Assembly (NCBI RefSeq): GCF_003255815.1
Contig: NW_020257756.1
Coordinates: 1,028,210-1,092,209, forward strand
Origin: Theropithecus gelada
Taxonomy: Eukaryota; Chordata; Mammalia; Primates; Cercopithecidae
DNA length: 64,000 bases
Reading direction: 5' to 3'
Part shown: in pieces, positions 45,510 to 56,598 of the stretch
How positions within the stretch are numbered: the first letter of the stretch is position 1
Layout: each line of letters begins with the position of its first letter
Program-made: the position numbers and the translations under genes
Notes under the pieces: generated by a model
What the model saw: only the letters and a program-made list of their open reading frames with translations
Database searches by the model: none
Told to the model about the DNA's origin: nothing

Positions 45510-48135
45510 GAGTCAGTAATAAATAGCCTACCAATCAAAAAAATCCCAGGACCAAATGGATTCACAGTTGAATTCTTCCAGATGTACAAAGAAGATCTGG
45601 TACCATTCCTGCTGAAACTATTCAAAGAAATTGAAGAGAAGCGACTCCTCCTCAACTCATTCTATGAAGTCAGCATCATCCTGATACCAAAACCTGGCAG
45701 AGACATAACAACAATAACACAAAGAAAACTTCAGGCCAATATCCTTGATGAACATCAATGTAAAAATCCTCAACAAAATACTGGCAAACTAAATCCAGAA
45801 GCACATCAAAAAAGTTTATCCACTATGATCAAGTAGGCTTCATCTCTGGAATACAAGGTTGGTTCAACACATGCAAATCAATCAATGTGATTCATCACAT
45901 AAACAGAACTAAAGCCAAAAAGCACATTATTATCTCAAGAGATGGAGAAAATATTTTCAATAAAATTTAACAGCACTTAATGCTAAAGACTCTCTATAAA
46001 CTAGGTTTTGACGGAATATACCTCAAAATAAAAAAAGCCATCTATGACAAACCCATAGCCACCATTCTACTGAATGAGCAAAAGCTAGAAGCATTCTTCT
46101 TGAAAACTGACACAAGACAAAGATGCCCTCTCTCACCCCTTCTATTCAACAAAGTATTGGAAGTCCTGGCCAGGGCAATCAGGCAAGAGAAAGAAATGAA
46201 GGGCATCCAAATAGGAAGAGAGGAAGCTAAACCATCCCTGTGTGCAGATCACATGATCCTATATCTAGAAAACCCTGTAGTCTCAGCCAAAAACTCTTTA
46301 AGCTGATAAACAACTTCAGCAAAGTCTCAGGATACGAAATCAATGTGGAAAAATCATTAATATTCCTATACACCAACAGCAGTCAAGCTGAGAACCAAAT
46401 CAGGATCATAGTTAACTAGGGAGGTGAAAGATCTTTACAGGGAGAACTATAAACCACTGCTTAAAAGAAATCAGAGATGACACAAACAAATGGAAAACCA
46501 TCCCATGCTCATGGATCGGAAGACTCAATATTATTAAAATTGTCATACTGCCCAAATAAATTTACAGACTGAAAGATATTCCTATCAAACTATCACTGAC
46601 ATTCCTTACAGAATTAGAAAAATCATTTTAAAATTCATATGGCACTGAAAAAGAGCTCAAACAACCAAGACAATCTTAAGCAAAAAGAACACAGCTGGAG
46701 GCATCACACTACCATACTTTAAAGTATACTACAGGGCTACAGTAACCAAAACAGCATGGTAGTGGTACAAAACCAGACACATAGAACAATGTTACAGAAT
46801 AGAAAACCAAGAAATAAGCCCATACACCTACGACTATCTGATCTTCAACAAACCTGACAAAAACAAGCAATGGGGAAATGATTCCCCTATTTAATAAATG
46901 GTGTTGTGATATGGCTAGCCATATGCAGAAGCTTGAAACTGGACCTCTTCCTTACACCATACATGAAACTTAATTCAAGATGAATTAAAAACTTAAATGA
47001 AAGACCCAAAACTGTGAAAACCCTGTAAGACAAACTAGGTGATACCATTCTGAACATAGGAACAGGCAATGATTTCATGACAAAGAGGCTAAAAGCAATT
47101 ACAACGAAAGCAAAAAATTGACAAATGGGATCTAATTAAACTGAAGAGCCCCTGCACACCAAAGGAAACTATCAACAGAGTAAACAGACAACTTGAAGAA
47201 TGTGAGCAAATTTTTGCAAACTATGGATCTGACAAAGGTCTAATATCCAGCATCTCTAAGCAACTTAAACAAATTTACAAGAAGAAAACAAGCAACTCCA
47301 TTAAAAAGTGGGCAAAAGACATGGACAGACACTTTTCAAAAGAAGACATATGTGGCCAAAACTCATATTAAAAAAAAGCTCAACATCACTGATCATTAGA
47401 TAAATGCAAATCAAAACCACAATGAGATACCATTTCACACCAGTCAGAATGTTATTACTAAAAAGTCAAAAAATAACATATGCTGGCAAGGTTGCAAAGA
47501 AAAAGGAATGCTTATACATTGTTGATGGGAGTGGAAATCAGTTCAATCATTGTGGAAGACAGTGTGGGAATTCCTCAGACCTAGAAACAGAAATACCATT
47601 TGACCCAGCAATCCCATTACTGGATATATACCCCAAGAAATATAAAGTATTCGATTGTAAAGACACATGCAGTTGCATGTTCATTGCAGTGCTATTCCCA
47701 ATAGCAAAGACATGGAATGAACCTAAATGCTCATCAGTGGTAGACTGGATAAAGAAAATGTGGTACATATATACCACGGAATACTATGCAGCCATAAAAA
47801 GAATGAGATGTCCTTTGCAGGAACGTGAATGGAGCTGGAGGCCATCATCCTTAGCAAACTAACACAAGAACAGAAAACCAAATACTGCATGTTCTCATTT
47901 ATAAATGGGAGCTAAATGAGGAGAACACATGGACACTTAGAGGAGAACAACAGATGCTGAGGCCTATTGGAGGGCAGAGGGTGAAAGGAAGGAGAGGATC
48001 AAGAAAAATAACTAATGGCTACTAGGCTTAATATATGGGTGATTAAGTAATGTGTACAACAAACCCCCATGACACAAGTTTACCTATATAACAAACCTGC
48101 ACATGTGCCCCTGAACTTAAAAGTTTAAAAAACCT
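45510..48135 (+). mobile_element. LINE-1 ORF2 and 3' end, defective
   Basis: Starts at CAGTAATAAATAGCCTACC in mid ORF2 and runs through the reverse transcriptase to the L1 3' end (CTGCACATGTGCCCCTGAAC, then AAAAGTTTAAAAAACC). Two long frames survive: 45453-45836 and 45980-46306. The second carries RCPLSPLLFN and then CADH where the active enzyme has FADD, so a catalytic aspartate is replaced by histidine. Frameshifts separate it from 47404-47862, the C-terminal part. It is a dead L1 of L1PB/L1MA-like age. Codons are LINE-typical and A-rich on the + strand. Confidence 0.93.
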
Positions 48136-49459
48136 GTCAATTCTCAACCAGGCTATAGGGAGGAGAATGTAATCTCTCAACTACACATATTAAAGTATTT
48201 GATGATTGCTATTACTGGAATGATTTGTCTTCTCCCAACCTCTTCCAATTTTCAGTAGATATTGGGCACTGGTCACTGGACTCCCATCAATTAGTATGAC
48301 TTTTCTCTAGCATACTTTGCATTTTTTTGTCCTTTTCAAGTATCCTCAACTTTGAGTCTGTCACAGATTCAACTGATTCTATTTAACTTTCTTCTCCCAG
48401 AGGGTCATAAGTTATACCATTATTTCCAGTTCAAGTAACTTTCTTATTAATGAATTTCCTCCTTTCTGCTAAATTTAGTATACCATGCTAAAATGGACAT
48501 ATTAAACAATGTGTGCAAATTACAGTGTTTTCTACAATTTTCAAATTTTTATTTCCCTTTTCAATAACACTGGAGTTGTATCTAAGTTTGCTGTGTCCCA
48601 GTAAGTATGCTAACTATGTAGTGAAAAGGAAATTCCAACCTTTTCCAAAGATAATCTAAATACTACACAAGCATTGAGCATATGCCAGCTCAGAGAGCAT
48701 CCTGTTCAACAGAGAAGGGAAATGAAATGGAAAACAGAAACAAATATGGCTCTTAAGATTTTACCCAAAACTTGCTTCTAACTATTCATTTTCAAGAGCA
48801 TTATAATCATTTAAAAGCTTTTTTCTCAAGTAGTCTTAGTTGTATGTTCTGGTTTCTTAAAGACATTTGGACATAGATGTAATTATTAAGAATACTGTAA
48901 TTATGAGTATATGTCAGTCTAGTCAAAAGCAATGAAGAAAGAATGCTAGAAAGTACAATTAAGTTGACATCAAGAAATGTCAGCAATGTCTACAACTTTG
49001 CCCAACAGTGCAAATTCAGACAGTTTTTTTAGGTCACAATATTTTTACATTGTTGTATTTTACCAGAGGCAGCTCATAAAGGCACTTGCACATTTAGGTT
49101 CTCTACCACTGTGGATGATACCTCCGACAGAGAAAGAAGCTTTGACCGGGTTTGAGAAATTTCATTTGCCATTCGCAAAAAGGGAAGCCCCCTCCCTGAC
49201 CTGCCTGCCCTGCAGAACCTGGCCACATGCCTGCAGTGAAGAGCAGCTTCCCAGGAGCAACCTTCCTTGTTCTGATGCTGTAATCAACACATGTTTCTCC
49301 ACCATTCTACAAAAAGAAAATGCTGACCCATGGCCCACCACACCAAGGCATTCTTGTTCCTAGCTCTGCCTTTCTTCACTAACATGAGACTTTCAGTACA
49401 TTTTTATTCCCTGGCGCTCCCACATTGACAGAAAAGACCGTTAAGAATATGTAACTTGA
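48136..49459. other. Unclassified sequence with one orphan open frame
   Basis: A 128-codon + strand frame (48977-49363) lies in apparently unique sequence. It starts MSAMSTTLPNSANS and has no signal peptide, membrane segment or domain I recognise. No promoter or splice context supports a gene. Confidence 0.4.
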
Positions 49460-49764
49460 GGCCGGGCATGGTGGCTCACACCTGTAATCCCAGCACTTTG
49501 GGAAGCCTAGGCGGGCGGATCACGAGGTCAGGAGATCGAGACCATCCTGGCTAACATGGTGAAACCCTGTCTCTACTAAAAATGCAAAAATTAGCCAAGT
49601 GTGGTGGCAGGCGCCTGTAGTCCCAGCTACTGGGAAGGCTGAGGCAGGAGAATGGCGTGAACCCGAGGGGCAGAGCTTGCAGTGAGTGGCGATCACCCAC
49701 TGCACTTCAGCCTGGGCGACAGAGCAAGACTCCCCGTCTTAAAAAAAAAAAAAAAAAAAAAAAA
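49460..49764 (+). mobile_element. AluY-type element, sense
   Basis: Starts GGCCGGGCATGGTGGCTCAC, carries the Y-type readings GATCACGAGGTCAGGAGATC, GGCGCCTGTAGTCCCAGC and GAGAATGGCGTGAACCCG, and ends with a run of 24 A. Imperfect duplication: ATGTAACTT before and ATGTGACTT after. Confidence 0.95.
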
Positions 49765-50164
49765 TGTGACTTCAGCCATCTCACCCAACCACATCTTACT
49801 AATTCCTAGACCTCGCTAAACCAGCTAATGCTTTTAATTCCAAGCTACTAGTAGATTTTCCCTTTGAGCATCTATTTTAAGTATCCTGGTTTAATATTAG
49901 ACTGAATCATTTGAAATTGTTGATATTCAGTCATTTTTGATATACAAAAATGGCAATTTCTTATGGTTCAATTGAATATATGATGTGCTCCCTTTCACTT
50001 TATTACCCTTTTTTTTAAACTGTAGATTCTAAGTTTCTTTGGAGCATTTTCTTTTAACCTAGCATCTCTATTCTCCATTTATTGTTGGATTTGAGTCCTT
50101 TCTTGGAGTCCTCTTCTCTATTAAGGATATAAGTGACATACACTAAGGTAGCAGGTTTTGGGGT
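49765..50164. other. No gene or classifiable repeat seen
   Basis: AT-rich sequence without a recognised feature. Confidence 0.45.
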
Positions 50165-50375
50165 TAGGTGAGGGGACAAACTCTAGAACTAAATCCCAGG
50201 GCACAAACCCCAGCTCTGTCACACTCTAAGTGTATGATCTTATATATGTTCTTGGACTTTAGCAGAAAGAGAATAGAACCCATTGCAGTTGGGTTAATAT
50301 GCATGACATATTTTGTCAAAATGTACAGTGTTTGACACAGAGTAAGTATTGCAAAACTATTTCAGATGCATAGAG
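50165..50375 (+). mobile_element. MIR element
   Basis: CAAACCCCAGCTCTGTCACA, GTGTATGATCTTATATATG, TTCTTGGACTTTAGCAG and GTTTGACACAGAGTAAGTAT follow the MIR consensus order. Confidence 0.72.
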
Positions 50376-50599
50376 ATCAGCAGTTATCTTCCTTTCAACC
50401 CACAGGAAAATAATATTTTTAAAAAAATCATTACTGACAGTTTATTTATATATTGCCTGACCTCTCTGATTAGATGTCAATGTCTGTGGGCTTTTAGAGA
50501 CCCCTGGATGATGGCCCTTCTCAGTGACCTGCTTCATTCTGAAACTGTTGGGAAATCTAGAGTATGTCTATGAGGCAAATTCCATTTACCACACATACA

Positions 50600-51014
50600 T
50601 GTCAGTCCATTTTCCCAATGCAATAAAGAAATACCTGAAGTGGGCTAATTTATAAAGAAAAGAGGTTTAATTGGCTCACAGTTCTGTAGGCTGTATAAGC
50701 ACGGCTCCAGCATCTGCTTCTGATGAGGGTCTCCAGATGCTTACAATCACGGTAGAAGGCAATGAGAGAGCAGGTGATGTCACATGGTGAGAGTGGGGGC
50801 AAGAGACAGAAGGGAAGTGCCATACTCTTTTAAACAACCAGGTCTCATGTGAACTCACAGTAAGAATGGACTCATTACCATGAGGAGGTCACCAAGCCAT
50901 TCATGAGGGAATCTATCCTTAAGAACCAAACACCTCACACCAGGCCTCATTTCCACCATCAGGGATTACATTTCCACATGAGATTCGGAGGGGATAAATA
51001 TCCAAACCATATCA
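50600..51014 (-). mobile_element. MaLR-type LTR, antisense
   Basis: 415 bp, TGTCAGTCCATTTTCCCAA to GATAAATATCCAAACCATATCA (first 20 bases read as the complement of the LTR start). Internal marks: GAAAAGAGGTTTAATTGGC, GATGTCACATGGTGAGAGTG, GGTCACCAAGCCATTCATGA. No clear 5-bp flanking repeat. Subfamily not asserted. Confidence 0.82.
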
Positions 51015-52549
51015 TCATATTCAAGGGAAAATGACTTTTCTGCTGATATCTAGCCAAGAATTCAAGATGTCCTTAACACAAAAGAAATGGAAACATGCAA
51101 ATAAGCACCCTGAGAAATTCAGTGTTGTTTAAGACTGAAAATTAGACAGATATAAAATTTAATTAAATAAAGATCCCTTTTAGTCACTAAGTTGTAGAGT
51201 TTAGAAAATTGTCTGTGACATTTCCCTGCTGTTTCATTAGCACTGATGTCTCACTGAGTGGGGTATTAGGATAAAATCCTAAGCAAATATTTTCAGTATT
51301 GCAAGAAGAATGCTAAGTCTGCTGTTAGAAGAAAATGAAGAAAGTCAAAGAAGGAAAGACATTGAAGCTTTTGTGTCCTGTCTCTGCCATGAATCTGTAA
51401 GGATTTGAGAATGAAAGAGGGATTCAAGAACAGCTCAATTAAAAAGTTATATTAAGAATATGTGGTAAGCTAGAGTCTTGGTGGGTGATAAATTAAAAGG
51501 GAAAAAGTCATGGGAAATGAAGATAAGTGCCAGAGAAAAACAGAATTGGGAAGGAGAGGTAAACATTTAGAAAATAAATATTTAATTAGTAAATTGGTAA
51601 ATCCACTAAAGTTTTTAAAAAAGAGAGATTAAAATCAGTTTCAAGAGGACAGTTTGAAGAGCAGGCTGTATCAGTAGTCACACCTAAAACAGGGACCAAA
51701 GTCAAGAAAGGCATGGGAAACAAATCCTGTGGAACTTCCCAAATCTCATTTCAGTTGAAACTGTCCATTTTCTCTTTTAATTTTTTTTTTTTTTAATCTT
51801 TTGAAAACAATGACCAGGGGTTTGTCACTTTCAGCTTTACCATTTGATGTTATAAGCTAATGCCCATACTGAAGAAGGAAAGACTGTGGTGTAATAGACA
51901 AAGAATTTCTAGAATCTAGATGTTCAAGAGTGACCAACCCTGAATTGAGAGGGTCTAGCCATGTTGGACTCACCAGTAATTAAGGAAGTTGTCTCTAGTA
52001 GGGTAAAGAGAGTATTGCCAAAAAGTCCAAGTTTAATTCACAGATTCAATGTTATCTTTGCAATTTGGCAGACTAATTTCTTAGGTAGAGAGTTCCATTT
52101 AATAGGCTAAGGGATAATAGACTAAGACCCTATGGGACAAGTCACTCTACAGAAAATAATTAGAAAACCTGGATGTAGCACACAAAGCAATTGCGTGAAA
52201 GTACTAAACAGTGAACAGAAGAAGGCAGATCTGGTGGGGAATCCATGTTTGCTTGGACATGGGAACTTGGGGAATTCCTTAAGTAGGTTTCCCTCTCTAC
52301 AGCTTTTACCTGGACTAGGTGCAGACTAGGGGAATACACACCAAAAAGCCAATCTTTTTGGCAAGGGGAACCAGAAGCGTGTAGTCACAAAACCTTAACT
52401 ATTAAAGAGAGCAGGTGAATCTCACAAGGGTAAGGGCCAGAAAAGAATCCTCAAATTCTGTCTGGCTGCATTTTTCACTGTCCTTTGAACCAGATAGGCA
52501 CAAAACAGACTCAAAGCAGTCCAGCAAAAGGCAAAAGAGCTGAGCTGAG
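51015..52549. other. No gene or classifiable repeat seen
   Basis: AT-rich sequence with a T-run at about 51781-51794. Nothing is supported. Confidence 0.45.
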
Positions 52550-53160
52550 ACAGGGGATAGCACTGAAAAAAATCAAGAATGTTTTGAAGTTCAAATGCAG
52601 CCAAGAAAATTACTACTAAAACAAAAGAAACAACATCCATCAAAGAAAAACAACAGAATCTAGAACCTCTACAACTTAAAATTCATACTGTCAAGGATAC
52701 AATCCAAGAGTCCCCAAAATATGAAACAAAAAAAGAAAACTGGCAAAAAAACCCCACATTCTCCAGAGAAAATTCATTGAGACTGAGTCTAAGATGAATT
52801 GTGTGTGAGAACTGTCAGATGAGAATTTTAAAGTGATAGTATCCCTATCTTCAATAAAGTAAAAATAAGCATAAATCATATTTTTAATGAATGAAAACTC
52901 AGTGGAGTAATGGTAAATTCAGCAGAGAAATTGAAACCATAATAAAAGAGTTAAATGGGAATTCTAGAATTAAAAAAAAAACTGTATGAAATAAAGAAAA
53001 TTTAAACTAATGACAAGATAGCTTCATGAACTGGAAGACTCAATTTTATTGACACAATTGCCTTCTCCTAAACTGATCTATATATTTGATGTAATCCTAA
53101 ATACTAATAGACATTTTGAAAAAACTGATAAGCCAACGTAGGAGTCTGTGTGAAGGGCAA
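52550..53160 (+). mobile_element. Old LINE-1 (L1M/HAL1-like) fragments
   Basis: 52800-52870 (GAACTGTCAGATGAGAATTT, then AAGTGATAGTATCCCTATC) resembles the ORF1-side of old L1. 53025-53150 (GCTTCATGAACTGGAAGACT, then TGACACAATTGCCTTCTCC) resembles the ORF2 segment usually written as a gene-conversion-diverged L1M. Matches are weak. Confidence 0.45.
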
Positions 53161-53439
53161 AAGACCCAGAATTCTTTAGGTAAGTGAAATTGTACATGCT
53201 ATCTACTAGTGGGAATATATAATTCTTAGTAAGGACAGTATAGTGCCATCCCATTTACCCAACCACTCAGTCATCTAGCAAAAGTAGATGTCATGTAAGA
53301 AAAAGTTTTATGGATGAAGGAAATGGCTGCACAATGCTTCTGTTCTAAGTTCCATGGAGAGATGAGGAGCCACTCTCATACCTTTAGTCCAGAGCATGTT
53401 AATACAAATAACATATTTCTAGTTCTGTGTGGTATGATT

Positions 53440-53516
53440 TGTGTGTGTGTGGGTGTGTGTGTGTGTGTGAAAGAGAGAGAGAGAGAGAGAGAGATAGAGA
53501 TTGAGAGAGAGCAAGA
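53440..53516. repeat. Compound (GT)n-(GA)n microsatellite
   Basis: TGTGTGTGTG runs with one GGG break to about 53468, then GAGAGAGAGA runs to about 53515 with single T/C interruptions. Both strands show an alternating purine-pyrimidine half and a homopurine half. It is followed by a short non-repeat gap before the LTR. Confidence 0.95.
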
Positions 53517-53595
53517 CAGAAGTGGAATTCAGCACATGACAGGCTCCTCAAAAAAGGATTTTCAGGGTCTAACATGGATGACAAATAATTCTTAC

Positions 53596-53959
53596 TGATA
53601 TGGTTTGGCTGTGCCCCACCCCAATCTCATCTTGAATTGTAGCTTCCATTATCCCCATGTGTCTTGGGAGGGACCAAATGGGAGGTAATTAAATCATGGG
53701 GGCAGGTTTTTTCCATGCTGTTCTCATGATAATGAATAAGCTTCATGAGATCTGATGGTTTTATAAAAGGTAGTTCCCCTGCACACACTGTCTTGCCTGC
53801 TGCCATGCAAGACATGCCTTTGCTTCTCCTTTGCTTTCTGCCATGCTTGTGACACCTATCTAGCCATATGAAACTGTAAATCCATTAAACCTCTTTTTCT
53901 TTATAAGTTACCCAGTCTTTGGTATATCTTTATTAGCAGTGTGAGAACAGACTAACACA
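53596..53959 (+). mobile_element. Solo MaLR LTR (THE1/MST-type), sense, with 5-bp TSD
   Basis: 364 bp starting TGATATGGTTTGGCTGTGCC and ending GAACAGACTAACACA. CTTAC flanks both ends (53591-53595 and 53960-53964), a perfect 5-bp target duplication. It is a single LTR with no internal region. Confidence 0.95.
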
Positions 53960-54370
53960 CTTACCTAATAATCCCTCTGAAGATTCACTATGCCTATTTA
54001 CTTGAGGCATGGCTCTGATATTTACTGCAGATCCAAACCTATTTGATGTGGTATTTCAGCATACAAACAGAAACTTTGGGAAAATCATTGGCATAATATA
54101 TAAAATGAAGATGATTCAATGACTCTTAAAAGCTTGGTCAGTTATTACCTACTGATGGTCTTCTGTTCTTTCTAGGAGGCATAAAACTGCAAATTAGGAA
54201 TGGTAGGATTGTTGCTGATGTGAATTTTTTTAAAAAATAGCCATCTTGTTACTGAAATAACAGATTTTTAAATACTGTGGACATATAAGGTAAGAAAATA
54301 GAATATAACAGTTAAGAATCCAGATACCAATATGGTTATAGGTAACATTAGAAAGAATATAGAGAGATAA
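53960..54370. other. No gene or classifiable repeat seen
   Basis: AT-rich, unclassified. Confidence 0.45.
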
Positions 54371-54490
54371 AGAACTGGACATTGTGGCATGAGCCTGTAG
54401 TCCCAGCTACTCATGAGTGGGAGAGTGCATTGAGCTCAGGATTGTGAAACCAGCCTGGGCAACATAGCAAGACCTTGTCTCTGAAAAAAA
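54371..54490 (+). mobile_element. Alu monomer (FLAM-like), degraded
   Basis: GAGCCTGTAGTCCCAGCTAC, then GTGAAACCAGCCTGGGCAAC, then ATAGCAAGACCTTGTCTCTG and A-rich tail. Only one monomer is present and it is diverged. Confidence 0.75.
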
Positions 54491-55109
54491 TGTGGTGAGA
54501 TAAGAAGTGTATATAATGTATACATTATAATGTAAGAAATCATTATAAGATTTCTTAGGATTTGAACTCTTTTATAGCATTTAGGTGAAAAATATTTAGC
54601 TACACTAATTTACTCAAATTGGTTCTCATTTTAAAGTCTTAGTCTACACGAAGGTTCTAAAGATCAGTAGGGTAACATAATTTAGAAGAAGGGCATAGTG
54701 ATTGAATCATCTGTACCCTAAATGACCAACCGGATTAATAGAGAGTAGGCTTTTCATTGAAAATGAATAACCTAGCAGGGAAAAAAGGAAATATTAAAAT
54801 TTAATGTATCTAGCATTTTCAAGGGCATCAGCCTTTAATTCCCTTGGCTAATGTTCAGAAGAACAGTAGTGGACTATCAAATATGCCTTGGATTTAATTG
54901 GGTACCCCACTTTAAAAAATATTACTGATCTCTGGGTCATGACAATATAAAGTTCAACTGTATCTTTTCTCAGCTTATATTTTTCCAGACTGCATTTCTA
55001 ATCATTTTGGTCAGACCTCATTTGGTAGCCCACATAAATCCCTAAAATGATTTTTAGTTTTTCTAGCACTTTTTCAAATGGCATTACATTTTTCTTCAGC
55101 AGGCCAGAT
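54491..55109. other. No gene or classifiable repeat seen
   Basis: AT-rich, unclassified. Confidence 0.45.
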
Positions 55110-55290
55110 GTTTCACTGTTTCTCAGGGAATAGGCCAAGAACCATCTGCATAGAAACATCTGGGGTTCTTGTTAAAAATGTACACTTTTAGGCCTAGCCA
55201 AAGACCCTGGCAGGGAATCTGCTTTTTCAAGAAGCATCCTTGATGATATTTACACTCACTTAAGTTTGAGAACAATTGAACTACTGGACG
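55110..55290 (+). mobile_element. MER5-type hAT fossil
   Basis: GAACCATCTGCATAGAAACA, then TCTGGGGTTCTTGTTAAAAA, then CTGGCAGGGAATCTGCTTTT and AGTTTGAGAACAATTGAAC follow MER5A end to end with substitutions. Confidence 0.65.
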
Positions 55291-55399
55291 ACACTGAAGG
55301 GGCAGCTAGACAGTGATCACTGATCTTTACTTGTCCAGAAAGCAAAGTACATGGTGACTGTTTTCTGCTTCATCCTGGGTCAGCTTTGCTGGTTTTTCA

Positions 55400-55905
55400 G
55401 AGTCAGAATAGCATAGAGTTAAGAAACTGGATCAGCTTTAGTGTTGGATTGCCAGTCAAAACACAGGCTACCCAAATAAATACAAATTTCAGGCAAGCAA
55501 CAAAATAATTGCTTAGTATATGTGTGCTCCAAGGATTGCATGGGACATACTTATGCTAAACAATTATTTGTTGTTCATCTGAAATTCAAACAACTGGATG
55601 TCCTCTGTCTGTATTTTTTAAATTTGGAAACTGTCCATTTTAATCAGAAAGATCTGGGTTTGGATCTGCCACTTACTAGTTGGTGACCTGAAAAACTTTC
55701 TTCACCTCTCTAAACTTCAATTTTCCAAACCATGAGATGAAATAGCAGCAACAACATCAACAAACACACAAACAAAACTCCACAAAAACCTGCTTTACTG
55801 GGTTATCAGGAAAATTCTCCTATATTTATTATATAACATAATCTTTCTACATGTTGCATCTGGCATATATTAAAAGCTTAATGATATGTAGCTGTTCTTG
55901 TTATT
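55400..55905 (+). mobile_element. MIR interrupted by a palindromic element
   Basis: The left piece (55400-55445: GAATAGCATAGAGTTAAGAA) and the right piece (55640-55905: GATCTGGGTTTGGATCTGCC, CACTTACTAGTTGGTGACC, CATCTGGCATATATTAAAAG) together make one sense MIR. The sequence between them (55446-55632) is a separate insertion. Confidence 0.72.
55446..55632. mobile_element. Palindromic non-autonomous DNA-transposon fossil
   Basis: Two arms of about 60-68 bp are inverted relatives. The left one includes CAGGCAAGCAACAAAATAAT (55491 on) and the right one includes CAATTATTTGTTGTTCATCT (55561 on). The centre around 55527-55547 (GCTCCAAGGATTGCATGGG) is the loop. The whole is MITE-like. Name not asserted. 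Confidence 0.65.
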
Positions 55906-56188
55906 GTCACGGGTAATACATTTCAAAAAGAGCTTCTAAGCCTGGTTAACAAATATTGATATCATTTAAAAACTGACAATGTATTATATTAATTTTTTCC
56001 ACCGAGTGCATTAATGTAACATATAAAGTAGCTAATTCAGTGTCCCACCTTCTGTCCACCCATTTCATTCTCATGTTTGGTTCTTTACCTTTACTGTATC
56101 ATTAATTTAGGAACAAAGCATATGAATATATGGATTTTTTTCACTTGCTTTCTTTGTGGTTGTAAGTTTTAAACCTGACTTAAGAAAC
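55906..56188. other. No gene or classifiable repeat seen
   Basis: AT-rich, unclassified. Confidence 0.4.
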
Positions 56189-56497
56189 TTTTTATTTTAT
56201 TTATTATTTATTTTAGATGGAGTTTTTCTCTTGTTGCCCAGGCTGGAGTGCAATGGCGCAATCTCAGCTCACCACAACCTCAGCCTCCTGGGTTCAGGTG
56301 ATTCTCCTGCCTCAGCCTCCTGAGTAGCTGGGATTACAGGCATGCGCCACTACACCCGGCTAATTTTGTATTTTTAGTACAGACAGTGTTTCTCCATGTT
56401 GGTCAGACTGGTCTCGAACTCCTGATCTCAGGGGATCTGTCCGCCTCGGCCTTCCAAAGTGCTGGGATTACAGGCATGAGCCACTGCAACCAGCCAG
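56189..56497 (-). mobile_element. Alu element, antisense
   Basis: TTTTATTTATTA head, TTAGATGGAGTTTTTCTCTT, both monomers, end at GCCACTGCAACCAGCC. Diverged flanking repeats GACTTAAGAA (56177-56186) and GACTTAGGAC (56498-56507). Confidence 0.92.
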
Positions 56498-56516
56498 GAC
56501 TTAGGACATTTAAGTA

Positions 56517-56596
56517 ATAGGCTGGTACAAAACCAATTGTGATTTTTGCCACTAAAAATAATGGCAAAAACCACAATTGCTTTTGCACTAACCTAT
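56517..56596. mobile_element. MADE1 (mariner-derived MITE), 80 bp
   Basis: Exactly 80 bp with TA on each side (56515-56516, 56597-56598). Left end TAGGCTGGTACAAAACC and right end GCTTTTGCACTAACCTA are inverted repeats meeting at a short loop near 56552-56562. The whole can fold into the hairpin shared by the mir-548 precursor family. Confidence 0.95.
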
Positions 56597-56598
56597 TA

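Noticed and set aside
45131..45655. 174-residue minus-strand open frame, longest in the window
   Set aside because: It runs against the LINE-1 5' UTR-like block and ORF2 on the other strand, with no domain and no start context.
47404..47862. 152-residue frame with a cysteine-rich piece
   Set aside because: It is the C-terminal LINE-1 ORF2 segment separated by frameshifts from the reverse transcriptase.
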